Origin: Bacillota bacterium
GTDB lineage: Bacteria > Bacillota > Clostridia > Christensenellales > SZUA-584
Direction: 5' to 3'
Length of the DNA stretch: 20,011 nucleotides
Assembly (NCBI GenBank): GCA_023436525.1
Contig: JAEZIW010000059.1
Span: forward strand, 1-20,011
The position numbers and the translations under genes were made by a program. Of this stretch, positions 1 through 7,038 are shown piece after piece; positions within the stretch are counted from its first letter, which is position 1, and the number at the start of each line of letters is the position of its first letter. The notes under the pieces are model-generated. The model was not told the origin of the DNA and did no database searches. It saw only the letters and a list, made by a program, of their open reading frames with translations.

Positions 1-105
1 GGAATTATCAGCTTTACTGATTGAGGATTGTGACGATTGAAAAGGTTTTTTAGGTATTGTGTCGAAATAAATCCATAAAGAGGCTATTTTTGAAAGGAAT
101 TATCT

Positions 106-720
106 ATGACAATACAAAAGTCCATAATCCGTTCTTGGGTGCTTGTTATTTTGGGTGTGGTTTATCTGGCTCTTTTGGCCGTAACGTTTATATGCGGAAT
201 TGACATCGCAACGGACAAAACGATGCAATATATGCTGCACGCCACCGTGATTCTCTCCGCGTTTGCTTATGTGCTGTTTGCGGACGCGATCTATGGCGGC
301 GCGGCGGACAAAACCCATGCGCGGCCTGCGCTGATTTTTGCGGCAGGCTTCTCGGTGCCAGTGATTATAGGGCGCGGCATTGGGCTGGCAGCCATCACAT
401 CTGCAGAGCTTTATGCACCCGACAGCCTGTTCAATTTTTACGCACCCGTTTCGATCAGCATGACGATCGAAGTGATATCGTGGACCACGCTTTTCCCGCT
501 TTCAATGCTGTTTCTGGGGCGGCTCTTTTTCAAAGAGAAGCGCGTTTTGGGGAGCCTCTGTTTTGCCTCGGCCGTCTGCTGCTTTTTCGCGGTGCTGTCG
601 TTCTTTTCGTCTTCGATGATTTTCTTATTTGTCGGCATACTCGGGTGGGGCGTATTGTTTCTGCTCGTTGCGATCGTCTATCTGGCTGCGAAGATCAAAG
701 AAAAGCGGCTGGCTGGTTAA
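106..720 (+). CDS. Multi-pass membrane protein of unknown function
   Basis: This 204-residue protein is not recognised. It is strongly hydrophobic, with about six likely membrane segments: roughly residues 10-31, 43-62, 75-97, 112-137, 148-166 and 169-195. The N-terminus is short (TIQKSIIRS) and the C-terminal tail is basic (AAKIKEKRLAG), which fits a cytoplasmic C-terminus under the positive-inside rule. No catalytic motif is visible. The ATG is preceded at 7 bases by AAGGA (94-98), which supports this start. It has no obvious operon partner, since the next segment holds a broken gene on the other strand. It could be a small transporter-like or sensor-associated membrane protein, but that is only a guess from the topology. 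Confidence 0.75.
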   Translation: MTIQKSIIRSWVLVILGVVYLALLAVTFICGIDIATDKTMQYMLHATVILSAFAYVLFADAIYGGAADKTHARPALIFAAGFSVPVIIGRGIGLAAITSAELYAPDSLFNFYAPVSISMTIEVISWTTLFPLSMLFLGRLFFKEKRVLGSLCFASAVCCFFAVLSFFSSSMIFLFVGILGWGVLFLLVAIVYLAAKIKEKRLAG

Positions 721-738
721 AAAAACGACCATTCCAAA

Positions 739-852
739 TCAATTGAGCCAAAGCTCAGGATTGTTCATAAGCCGCTCAAGCTCTGTGAGAAACTGCTGCA
801 CATGGTAGCCGTCCGTCGCGGCGTGGTGCAGGGAAGGGAAAGGACATTGCGA
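739..852 (-). pseudogene. C-terminal remnant of a chloramphenicol acetyltransferase-family gene
   Basis: Reading the minus strand from about 852 to the TGA at 739-741 gives a peptide with the segment SLHHAATDGYHVQQFL followed by TELERLMNNPELWLN and the stop. HHAxxDGYHV is the catalytic histidine motif near the C-terminus of CatA-type chloramphenicol acetyltransferases. The tail after it has the expected spacing to the protein end. The frame stays open only to a stop at 907-909, and no residues upstream of about 852 resemble the family, so roughly the first 85% of the gene is missing. It is a decayed remnant and cannot encode a working enzyme. It could instead derive from a close CAT-like O-acetyltransferase of unknown substrate. 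Confidence 0.7.
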
Positions 853-976
853 TTTCGCAGTATACACACACGTATCAATGTATAAAGTGCCAAATAAGAT
901 TCGAGTTTAATCAAGATCGTGAAGAAAATGCCATGCATATTTAGTAATGTTGGCGCAAAGAAGCTAAAAAAATTAT

Positions 977-1005
977 TTGACACACGCGCCGTTTTTCGTT
1001 ACAAT
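977..1005 (+). promoter_or_regulatory. SigA-type promoter of the thi operon
   Basis: A perfect -35 box TTGACA (977-982) is followed after 17 bases by TACAAT (1000-1005). Transcription should start near 1012, just before the TPP aptamer, so the whole riboswitch is transcribed. Confidence 0.85.
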
Positions 1006-1017
1006 GCAAGCGAACTG

Positions 1018-1115
1018 AATAGGAGCATATGGGAGCTGTGAGAACGGCTGAGAGGAGACTATGCGTCTCGACCATGAGAACCTGACACGGATAATGCCGG
1101 CGTAGGGAATGTCGA
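1018..1115 (+). promoter_or_regulatory. TPP (THI element) riboswitch aptamer
   Basis: The conserved blocks of the thiamine pyrophosphate aptamer are present in order: GGGAGC (1031-1036), GGCTGAGA (1047-1054), then GAGAACCTGA (1077-1086) and GGATAATGCCGGCGTAGGGA (1089-1108). The usual ACCC before the third block reads ACCATGA here, a small departure. The aptamer binds TPP and controls the thiamine-precursor transport operon downstream. It is followed by an intrinsic terminator at 1143-1170, so it most likely acts by transcription attenuation. The bases around GGCTG at 1043-1050 are exactly complementary to 1140-1147 in the terminator's left arm. Confidence 0.93.
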
Positions 1116-1142
1116 AAAAAGCGATTTTTAGATTTTTCACAG

Positions 1143-1170
1143 CCGTTTCCGTGTAGGGAGCGGTTTTTTT
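1143..1170 (+). terminator. Riboswitch-controlled intrinsic terminator
   Basis: CCGTTTCC (1143-1150), loop GTGTA and GGGAGCGG (1156-1163) form an 8-bp stem with two G-U pairs, followed by seven Ts (1164-1170). It lies between the TPP aptamer and the first thi gene, so it is the expression platform. Confidence 0.85.
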
Positions 1171-1201
1171 GTTGCCGATGGCAGGCAGCCTAAATGGATT
1201 A

Positions 1202-1367
1202 CTCCTTCCGTCAATTGCCGGATTGAAATCCGACAATTGCCACCTCCCTCACGGAGGGAGGCAGGGGCGATACCAAGCCTTGGCAGCGGCGCATATGAGT
1301 AGATTCATAAACCACGTACCCTTGGCTCCCTCTATGAGGGAGCTGTCGCCGCAGGCGACTGAGGGAG
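1202..1367. repeat. Palindromic MITE-like intergenic repeat, copy 1
   Basis: The element begins CTCCTTCCGTC and ends CGACTGAGGGAG, which are imperfect terminal inverted repeats. Inside are successive hairpins: CAATTGCCGGAT against ATCCGACAATTG, CCTCCCTC against GAGGGAGG, GCTCCCTC against GAGGGAGC, and GTCGCC against GGCGAC. The same arrangement recurs at 4656-4834. No ORF inside is credible. It sits between the riboswitch terminator and the first thi gene, so it is transcribed as part of the leader. Confidence 0.8.
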
Positions 1368-1411
1368 TCTAATAATGCGAATAAAACCAATACTTTTAGG
1401 AGGATACGAAT

Positions 1412-1699
1412 ATGCCGATTGTGAATGTGGAGCTGCAGGTGATACCCGGCGGTACCGACCGCGTCTACGACGTGGTTGACAGCGTAATCGCGCTGATCAA
1501 GGAATCGGGCGTGAAATACGAAGTGGGGCCGATGGGCACCACCATGGAGGGCGAGCTGCCGCAGCTGCTCAAAATCGTGGAGCAGGCGCAGCAGGTGTGT
1601 ATTGACGGCGGCGCAACGCGTGTGCTGTCCGTGGTCAAGATCGATTACAAACCGGAGGGTGCCACCATCGATGAAAAAATCGGCAAATATCGCGGGTAA
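1412..1699 (+). CDS. MTH1187-family thiamine-binding protein (DUF77)
   Basis: This 95-residue protein is a full-length member of the small Thiamine_BP (formerly DUF77) family, which has a ferredoxin-like fold. The N-terminal strand PIVNVELQVIPGG, the central VGPMGTTMEGE and the C-terminal VVKIDYKPEG with a short tail are typical. Members bind thiamine or its pyrimidine moiety and are encoded next to thiamine-precursor transporters, related to YkoF. It is the first gene after the TPP riboswitch. AGGAGG (1398-1403) lies 8 bases before the ATG. Its last 29 bases overlap the permease gene, which implies translational coupling. Its likely role is as a soluble cytoplasmic binding or buffering partner for the imported compound. 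Confidence 0.9.
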   Translation: MPIVNVELQVIPGGTDRVYDVVDSVIALIKESGVKYEVGPMGTTMEGELPQLLKIVEQAQQVCIDGGATRVLSVVKIDYKPEGATIDEKIGKYRG

Positions 1700-2426
1700 A
1701 ATCTACCCCGCGGCGGCGCTTGTGCTATTCGCGCTGGTGTGGGAGCTGATCGTCTGGCTGCAGAAAATCCCCGAATACCGGCTGCCCGCGCCGAGCGTGA
1801 TTATCGCTGAGTTCGTGAATAAGTTTGATCTGCTCGCCTACCACGCGGCGCAGACGGTGCTCGAGGCGCTGCTCGGCTTTATCATCGGTGTGGTGCTGGC
1901 GGTGGGGGTGGCGCTGCTGATGAGCCTGTCGCGCCCTGTCAAGCTCACGCTATACCCGTTTATGATCATATCGCAGACAGTGCCGCTGGTGGTCATCGCG
2001 CCGTTGCTGGCCATATGGTTTGGCTTTGGCATCGTGCCGAAAATCATCATGGCGGTGGTCGTCGTGTTTTTTCCGGTGGCTGTCAGCTTCACCGAAGGGC
2101 TGGAATCGTACGATACTGATTTGGTGGATTTGATGCGTGTGATGAAAGCCAGCCGTGTGCAGATTTACAGAACCGTGCGCATCCCCGGCGCGCTGCCGTC
2201 GCTTTTCGCGGGGCTTAAAATATCCGCAGCTTATTGCGTGATGGGCGCGGTGATATCCGAATGGACGGGGGCGACACGCGGCCTTGGCATCTATCTGTCG
2301 CGTGCGATGAGCACGTTTGAAACAGCGGCGCTGTTTGCCAACATTGTGGTGATTGTGCTGTTAAGCTTTGCGCTGTTTCGTGCCGTGAATTTCGCCGAGA
2401 AAAAGGCGATTCCGTGGAACCGCTGA
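1671..2426 (+). CDS. thiX: Thiamine-precursor ABC transporter permease
   Basis: This is a 251-residue membrane permease of the BPD_transp_1 family, SsuC/TauC/ThiX type. It has about six hydrophobic segments (for example AALVLFALVWELIVWL at residues 15-30). The cytoplasmic EAA-type loop is near residues 150-180 (LMRVMKASRVQIYRTVRIPG), where the ATPase docks. I placed the start at the ATG at 1671 because GGAGGG (1654-1659) precedes it and the upstream in-frame codons match no permease. It overlaps the thiamine-binding protein gene by 29 bases. The TPP riboswitch and the NMT1-type binding protein downstream suggest uptake of the HMP pyrimidine or a related precursor. The exact substrate is inferred. 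Confidence 0.9.
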   Translation: MKKSANIAGKIYPAAALVLFALVWELIVWLQKIPEYRLPAPSVIIAEFVNKFDLLAYHAAQTVLEALLGFIIGVVLAVGVALLMSLSRPVKLTLYPFMIISQTVPLVVIAPLLAIWFGFGIVPKIIMAVVVVFFPVAVSFTEGLESYDTDLVDLMRVMKASRVQIYRTVRIPGALPSLFAGLKISAAYCVMGAVISEWTGATRGLGIYLSRAMSTFETAALFANIVVIVLLSFALFRAVNFAEKKAIPWNR

Positions 2427-2449
2427 GCAAAGATGTCATTGGACAAGAT

Positions 2450-2606
2450 GTCATTCTGAACCCTCTAAGAGGGTGAAGAATCCCACGGCAAGAACGTATA
2501 ACATGGGATTCCTCCTTCCTTCGGTCGTCGGAATGACAAGAACAAAATAGCCACATATGTCATTCTGAACCCTCTAAGAGGGTGTAGAATCCCACGGGCA
2601 GGATGC
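2450..2606. repeat. GTCATTCTGA-type palindromic repeats, two units
   Basis: A first unit (2450-2537) is bounded by GTCATTC and GAATGAC. It contains ACCCTCT/AGAGGGT and GAATCCCA/TGGGATTC inverted pairs. A partial direct copy starts at 2559 and repeats the same GTCATTCTGAACCCTCTAAG block and the following GAATCCCACGG. These are typical non-coding interspersed repeats, here inserted in the gap between the thi permease and binding-protein genes. Confidence 0.7.
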
Positions 2607-2637
2607 CGATAACACATGAACGAAAAGTTGCGGTAGC

Positions 2638-2757
2638 GGTCATTCATTCCACTGTCGCAGTGAACGAGTGTAGCGAAGTGACTACGGAGTGGAAAAGAAT
2701 CTGTCACAACAGATCCTGGTCCACTGCGTAGTCGTCGCTTCGCTCCTCAGGATGACC
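2638..2757. repeat. Palindromic intergenic repeat within the thi operon
   Basis: This block is bounded by GGTCATTC (2638-2645) and GGATGACC (2750-2757), a near-perfect inverted repeat. It contains the common interspersed-repeat text GTCGCTTCGCTCCTCAGGAT on its right side and further CACTG/CAGTG pairs on its left. With the units just upstream it fills almost all of the ~400-base gap between the permease and lipoprotein genes. It has no coding potential that I trust. Confidence 0.6.
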
Positions 2758-2825
2758 GGATTTAGTGACTTACAATAGCAATGACTAAGAATAAAAGTTT
2801 TAAATTTAACCAACAGGAGGACAAC

Positions 2826-3797
2826 ATGAAAAAGACACTGGCGCTGATACTGGCGCTGACAATGGCGGTTGCTTTGGCCGCGTGTGCCGCGCCGCAAACA
2901 CAAAATGAGAAGATCACGCTCGTGCTCGACTGGACGCCCAATACCAATCACACAGGGCTGTATGTGGCGAAGGAGAACGGCTACTTTGCCGATAACGGGC
3001 TCGACGTGGACATCATACAGCCATCCGAAGCGGGCGTGGTTCAGCTCGTCGCGGCGGGCAGCGCGCAGTTCGGCATCGATTTTCAGGAATCCACCACGTT
3101 TGCGCGTGATACAGGTATCCCCGTGGTGTCTATCGGCGCGATTTTGCAGCACAACACCTCCGCGTTTGCGGCACCGGTTGACCGCGGCATCACTGCCCCA
3201 AAGGATTTTGAAGGCAAAACCTACGGCGGTTGGGGCATGGACATGGAAACCGCAACGATCAAGTATATGATGGAACAGGATGGCGGCGATATCTCGAAGG
3301 TCGACATCGTTTCGATGGGCGATACGGATGCGATTACCGCGTTTGACATGAACAGCATCGATTTTGCGTGGATATACGAAGGCTGGGAAGGCATCAATGC
3401 GCAAATGCAGGGTGTGGCGCTTTCGTATGTGCCGTTTGCGGACGACCCCGTGTTCGACTATTACACACCCATCATCATCACCAGCGAAGATATGATCAGC
3501 AGCAACAAAGAAACGGTGAAAAAGTTCATGGCCGCTGTGGTGAAGGGCTATACCTACGCGGCCGAGCACCCGGATGAGAGCGCCGACACACTGCTCAAAC
3601 ACGCGCCCGAGCTGGATGCCGACCTCGTACACGAAAGCCAGAAGTTCCTTTCGCCGAAGTATATTGACGATGCGGAGAGCTTCGGTATACAGAAACAGGA
3701 GGTGTGGGATCGCTACACTCAATGGCTCTTCGATCAAGGGTTCTTAAAAACGCACGTGGATTCAACAAAGGCGTTCACCAACGAATTTGTGCAATAA
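2826..3797 (+). CDS. thiY: Thiamine-precursor ABC transporter substrate-binding lipoprotein
   Basis: This 323-residue protein starts with a lipoprotein signal: KK, a hydrophobic stretch and lipobox LAAC with Cys20. The mature part begins near residue 29 with ITLVLDWTPNTNHTGLYVAK, the signature of the NMT1/THI5-like fold that binds the HMP pyrimidine and related compounds. The YFADNGLDVDI segment and the GWGMDMETATIKYM segment also fit ThiY-type proteins. I chose the ATG at 2826 because AGGAGG (2815-2820) precedes it at 5 bases and the signal peptide starts there. The protein should be anchored outside the membrane, delivering substrate to the permease. It is separated from the permease gene by repeat DNA but remains in the operon's order. 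Confidence 0.93.
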   Translation: MKKTLALILALTMAVALAACAAPQTQNEKITLVLDWTPNTNHTGLYVAKENGYFADNGLDVDIIQPSEAGVVQLVAAGSAQFGIDFQESTTFARDTGIPVVSIGAILQHNTSAFAAPVDRGITAPKDFEGKTYGGWGMDMETATIKYMMEQDGGDISKVDIVSMGDTDAITAFDMNSIDFAWIYEGWEGINAQMQGVALSYVPFADDPVFDYYTPIIITSEDMISSNKETVKKFMAAVVKGYTYAAEHPDESADTLLKHAPELDADLVHESQKFLSPKYIDDAESFGIQKQEVWDRYTQWLFDQGFLKTHVDSTKAFTNEFVQ

Positions 3798-3818
3798 TAC
3801 AAGCGACGGGAGGCCGGT

Positions 3819-4568
3819 ATGAACACGATCATTTCGCTCAAAAATGTCGGGAAGATATTCGAGCAGACGCAAAGCACCGTGGAGGCGCTTGTCGATATCA
3901 GCTTTGATGTGCGTGAAAATGAGTTTGTGTCGATACTCGGCCCCTCGGGCTGCGGCAAAAGCACACTCTTAAAAATTATTTCGGGGCTGGATAGTGAGTA
4001 TACAGGCGGGGTCACCGTGGCCGGGCGAGATGTGCGCGAGGCTGTGCCGTCCGTGTGCCTGATGCACCAGAAGGACTTGCTGCTGCCGTGGCGGGGCGTG
4101 CTTGAGAACGTGGCGTTGCCGCTTGAGCTGAAAGGCGTGCCCAAAACAGAGCGCGAGCAGACCGCGCTTGCTTACTTTGAGGAATTCGGGCTCAAAGGCT
4201 TTGAAGCCATGTACCCCAAGCAACTCAGCGGCGGCATGCGCCAGCGGGCTGCGCTGCTGCGCACGTTCCTCGACGAGGGGGATGTGTATTTGATGGACGA
4301 GCCGTTTGCGGCGCTGGACGCGCTCACGCGCTTTAAAATGCGCGAATGGTTGCTGGACGTGTGGCAAAGGCACCGCAAAGCCGTGGTGTTCGTGACGCAC
4401 GATAATGAAGAAGCGGTGTTCTTGTCTGACCGCATACTTGTGCTGAGCGAACGGCCTGCAACGGTTGCACAGGTGTTTGAGGTGAACCTGCTGCGCCCGC
4501 GCAGCCGGGATATACTCGAAGACGCGACATTTTTGCAGCTGCGGCGCGCCGTGCAGGACGCGTTATAA
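3819..4568 (+). CDS. thiZ: Thiamine-precursor ABC transporter ATP-binding protein
   Basis: This 249-residue ATPase has every ABC motif intact: Walker A GPSGCGKST (41-49), Q-loop around Q84, signature LSGGMRQR (136-143), Walker B VYLMDEP (156-162), D-loop ALD, and an H-loop VTHDNEEA. It belongs to the SsuB/TauB/ThiZ group that pairs with BPD_transp_1 permeases and should power uptake by the two preceding gene products. GGGAGG (3808-3813) lies 5 bases before the ATG, and the gap to the lipoprotein gene is 21 bases. It is the last gene of the operon, followed by a terminator at 4586-4618. The thiamine role rests on context, since the ATPase alone would not separate it from sulfonate or nitrate systems. 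Confidence 0.92.
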   Translation: MNTIISLKNVGKIFEQTQSTVEALVDISFDVRENEFVSILGPSGCGKSTLLKIISGLDSEYTGGVTVAGRDVREAVPSVCLMHQKDLLLPWRGVLENVALPLELKGVPKTEREQTALAYFEEFGLKGFEAMYPKQLSGGMRQRAALLRTFLDEGDVYLMDEPFAALDALTRFKMREWLLDVWQRHRKAVVFVTHDNEEAVFLSDRILVLSERPATVAQVFEVNLLRPRSRDILEDATFLQLRRAVQDAL

Positions 4569-4585
4569 CATAAGGAATATTAAGA

Positions 4586-4618
4586 ACGGCGGAGCATTTT
4601 CTATGTCCGTCGTTTTTT
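4586..4618 (+). terminator. Intrinsic terminator of the thi operon
   Basis: ACGGCGGA (4586-4593) pairs with TCCGTCGT (4606-4613), an 8-bp stem with one G-U pair and a 12-base loop, followed by a run of six Ts (4613-4618). It lies 18 bases after the ATPase stop codon. Confidence 0.8.
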
Positions 4619-4655
4619 GTATCGCAAATGTAGGGAAGGGGTTGGGCAGGGCAAA

Positions 4656-4834
4656 CTCCCTCCGTCAATTGCCCGATATATCGGACAATTGCCACCTCCC
4701 TCATGGAGGGAGGCAGGGGTGCGTGTGTTAAATGATGTTGTTGTATTATGAATAGTTTCGCTAGATAGCAGCATATTTAAAATGAATTATTGGCTCCCTC
4801 TGGAGGGAGCTGTCGCCGAAGGCGACTGAGGGAG
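4656..4834. repeat. Palindromic MITE-like intergenic repeat, copy 2
   Basis: This copy starts CTCCCTCCGTCA and ends CGACTGAGGGAG, whose reverse complement CTCCCTCAGTCG matches the left end at 10 of 12 positions. The internal hairpins of the copy at 1202-1367 are all present: CAATTG...CAATTG around CGATATATCG, CCTCCCTC/GAGGGAGG, CTCCCTC/GAGGGAG and GTCGCC/GGCGAC. The central ~85 bases differ between the copies. It lies between the thi terminator and the next promoter. Confidence 0.8.
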
Positions 4835-4874
4835 GCTTTTCTCGTCATCCAATGTGTTATCAACCTTGTGAAAG

Positions 4875-4903
4875 TTGTTTTTTACCTTTCTCTGCGTTAC
4901 AAT
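4875..4903 (+). promoter_or_regulatory. Candidate promoter of the HD nucleotidase gene
   Basis: TTGTTT (4875-4880) and TACAAT (4898-4903) are 17 bases apart and about 40 bases before the start codon. The -35 box is weak, while the -10 box is identical to that of the thi promoter. Confidence 0.5.
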
Positions 4904-4944
4904 AGCATTGTTCAGAGGTAAAATTTCCTTTGTCGGAGAGAGCT

Positions 4945-5523
4945 ATGCATCATTTTTTCAGTTATATGGCGCGGATGAAGCACATCAAGCGCTGGGGGCT
5001 CATGCGCAACACGCGTGAGGAGAACATACAGGAGCACTCGCTGCAAACCGCGATGATTGCGCACGCATTGGCGCTGATCAAAAACCGTCTGTACGGCGGC
5101 AGTGTGAACGCGGAGCGCGTGCTGGCGCTTGCCGTGTATCACGAAGCGGGAGAGGTGATAACGGGCGATCTCGCAACGCCGATTAAATACTTCAATCCCG
5201 ACATTAAAACGGCTTATAAGCAGATAGAGCGCGTCGCGGAAGAAAAGCTGGTGGACATGCTGCCGGATGAACTCAAAAGCGATTATACGGAGCTGATACT
5301 CAATCGGGATTCGGATGCCGAGTTGTATACAATCGTGAAGGCGGCGGACAAGATCTGCGCATATTTAAAATGCGTGGAGGAGCTGTCTGCGGGCAACAGT
5401 GAATTTACAAAGGCCAAAAAAGCGATTGAGAAAGCCATCAAGCAGATGGACAGGCCTGAGGTGGATTATTTCATGAAGACGTTTGTGCCGAGCTTTGCGC
5501 TGACGCTCGACGAGATGGGCTGA
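4945..5523 (+). CDS. YfbR-like HD-domain 5'-nucleotidase
   Basis: This 192-residue protein resembles YfbR-type HD hydrolases, which dephosphorylate deoxynucleoside monophosphates in a divalent-metal-dependent way. The hallmarks are KRWGLMRNTREENIQEHSLQ (first metal histidine H31), YHEAGEVITGDLATPIKYFN (H66, D75), and KAADKICAYLKC with the late aspartate. In the second motif the classical HD pair is H66-E67, not His-Asp. The start is the ATG at 4945 with GGAG at 4935-4938; an upstream TTG at 4930 lacks a ribosome binding site. The stop overlaps the spacing to the next ATG by only one base, so the reductase gene is coupled to it. A role in dNMP balance is inferred from the family. Confidence 0.85.
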   Translation: MHHFFSYMARMKHIKRWGLMRNTREENIQEHSLQTAMIAHALALIKNRLYGGSVNAERVLALAVYHEAGEVITGDLATPIKYFNPDIKTAYKQIERVAEEKLVDMLPDELKSDYTELILNRDSDAELYTIVKAADKICAYLKCVEELSAGNSEFTKAKKAIEKAIKQMDRPEVDYFMKTFVPSFALTLDEMG

Positions 5524-5524
5524 T

Positions 5525-6256
5525 ATGGAGACGGTATTGATTACGGGAGCGGCCACGGGAATCGGCCGGGCGGCTGCGCGGCTGTTTGCCGCCGATGGGT
5601 ACAACGTGGCGGTGCATTACAACAAGAGTGAAAAAGAGGCGCAGGGCCTATGCGAGCAGATTGCCACGCAGGGCGGGCGCGCGTTGGCGGTGCGGGCAGA
5701 CGTGTCGGACGCCGGGCAGGTTCAGGCGATGGTGCGGCGCGTGGTCGAGGTGTTCAGGCATGTTGATGTGCTTGTTAATAACGCAGGCGTTGCGCAGAGC
5801 AAGCTGTTTACCGACTTGACCGCGGACGATTGGGACACGATGTTTGATGTGAACGTGAAGGGCGTGTTTCATTGCTGCCAAGCCGTGCTGTCTGATATGA
5901 TATCGCGCAAAGCGGGCTGCATCGTCAATGTGTCGTCAATATGGGGGATGGCGGGCGCGTCGTGCGAGGTGCATTACAGCGCGGCCAAGGCCGCCGTCAT
6001 CGGCCTCACGAAGGCGCTTGCGAAGGAACTCGGGCCGAGCCATATCCGCGTGAACTGCGTGGCACCCGGCGTGATTGAGACGCGCATGACAGCGGGGCTG
6101 GATGACGAAACAAAAGCTGCGCTGAAGGACGAAACACCGCTGGGTCGGCTGGGTACGGCGGAAGATGTTGCGCAGGCGATACGGTTTTTAGCGTCGGAGA
6201 ATGCTGGGTTTATTACAGGACAAGTACTCAGCCCCAACGGCGGGTTTTTGATATAG
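5525..6256 (+). CDS. SDR reductase, EF-P 5-aminopentanone reductase-like (YmfI/FabG group)
   Basis: This 243-residue short-chain dehydrogenase has a complete classical set: cofactor motif TGAATGIG (7-14), NNAG (85-88), and the catalytic Ser138, Tyr151 and Lys155 (YSAAK). The segment around the active site, NVSSIWGMAGASCEVHYSA, and the following GLTKALAKELG resemble Clostridia proteins assigned to the YmfI type. That enzyme reduces the 5-aminopentanone group on elongation factor P. By fold alone it could also be a 3-oxoacyl-ACP reductase (FabG), but no fatty-acid genes are nearby. The ATG lies one base after the stop of the nucleotidase gene and no strong ribosome binding site is visible, so translation is probably coupled. 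Confidence 0.8.
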   Translation: METVLITGAATGIGRAAARLFAADGYNVAVHYNKSEKEAQGLCEQIATQGGRALAVRADVSDAGQVQAMVRRVVEVFRHVDVLVNNAGVAQSKLFTDLTADDWDTMFDVNVKGVFHCCQAVLSDMISRKAGCIVNVSSIWGMAGASCEVHYSAAKAAVIGLTKALAKELGPSHIRVNCVAPGVIETRMTAGLDDETKAALKDETPLGRLGTAEDVAQAIRFLASENAGFITGQVLSPNGGFLI

Positions 6257-6291
6257 ATTTTGTGTGGTGTTAAGGTTTTTATTAGCGGATA

Positions 6292-7035
6292 TCAGGCTAG
6301 CCCGTAAAGCTCAAATGGATTATTCAATAAAGCTTGGCGGTATAAATCAATCACAGGTTTGACCTTGAAAAGCATACATTTTGCGTTGCCTATATAAGAG
6401 TCTTTTATCAGGCCTTTTAAATACGCTTCGTTTTGAATCTTGTACCACGGTTGAACATCCGGCTTCCAGCATTCAATAATCCATTCATCTTCAGGATAAA
6501 CCTTGCGTGCTTGAGCGGATGGCTCAAATCGGCTGCGAATTTCTTTCGGAAGGACATCTTCCACATAATGCATAGAAGACAAGCTGTAAATATCCACACC
6601 CAGCATCAGGGCAAATCCATCAGAGTCAATAAGGTGCTGAAACCCTGCCGAATGCTTATCGGCATCTTGGCCCCATGCTGAGACACGAAAAATCCCCTCT
6701 CCAGTTTTCACATCCGGCCTCTTTCGAAATGTATCCGAAACGATGCCCATTCCGCTGGATTCCTCGTCTTCCGATATGATTTGAATTTTCAATGTTAAGC
6801 CTAGCCTTTTATCCTCTTCAGTTAGGGGTTGTTGACGAGAAAAGCGAAAAGATGGCATCACGATTGCACCCTCAATGCCAACCGCCTCTATGAGTGCATC
6901 GATAAGTGCGGCTGAACCGCCTTCCACATATCCGAATCGGCTCAACGAGCAATGAACCTCCAGGGCCATTTTTGAGTGGACCCCAAGCAGCTTTAGACCA
7001 TTTAAAACATCATCGCGTAAAATAGCATTCTTCAT
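6292..7035 (-). CDS. AAC(3)-family aminoglycoside N-acetyltransferase-like protein
   Basis: This 247-residue protein matches the Antibiotic_NAT (AAC(3)) family, whose members transfer acetyl from acetyl-CoA to the 3-amino group of aminoglycosides. Visible landmarks are ALEVHCSLSRFGYVEGG near residue 24, GAIVMPSF near residue 56, the central GIVSDTFRKRPDVKTGEG, VSAWGQDADKHSAGF, and the later ALMLGVDIYSLSSMHYVED with the family's His and Glu. It is the last gene of a four-gene operon and starts three bases after the TetR stop. Many chromosomal members have no proven drug substrate, so resistance is possible but not shown. The TetR and exporter genes upstream fit a toxic-compound response. Confidence 0.82.
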   Translation of the reverse strand: MKNAILRDDVLNGLKLLGVHSKMALEVHCSLSRFGYVEGGSAALIDALIEAVGIEGAIVMPSFRFSRQQPLTEEDKRLGLTLKIQIISEDEESSGMGIVSDTFRKRPDVKTGEGIFRVSAWGQDADKHSAGFQHLIDSDGFALMLGVDIYSLSSMHYVEDVLPKEIRSRFEPSAQARKVYPEDEWIIECWKPDVQPWYKIQNEAYLKGLIKDSYIGNAKCMLFKVKPVIDLYRQALLNNPFELYGLA

Positions 7036-7038
7036 TAA

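Noticed and set aside
765..983. Minus-strand 72-codon frame overlapping the CAT remnant
   Set aside because: The conserved HHAxxDGYH peptide is in a different frame. This one has no ribosome binding site or family features.
2450..2757. Possible CRISPR-like array because of repeated GTCATTCTGA blocks
   Set aside because: There are only two partial units with irregular spacing and different content, internal palindromes, and no cas genes. They fit interspersed palindromic repeats.
2682..3737. Long minus-strand open frame of 351 codons opposite the thi binding-protein gene
   Set aside because: It is antisense to a clear lipoprotein gene with signal peptide and ribosome binding site. Its translation is His/Arg-rich with no family features, and it runs into repeat DNA.
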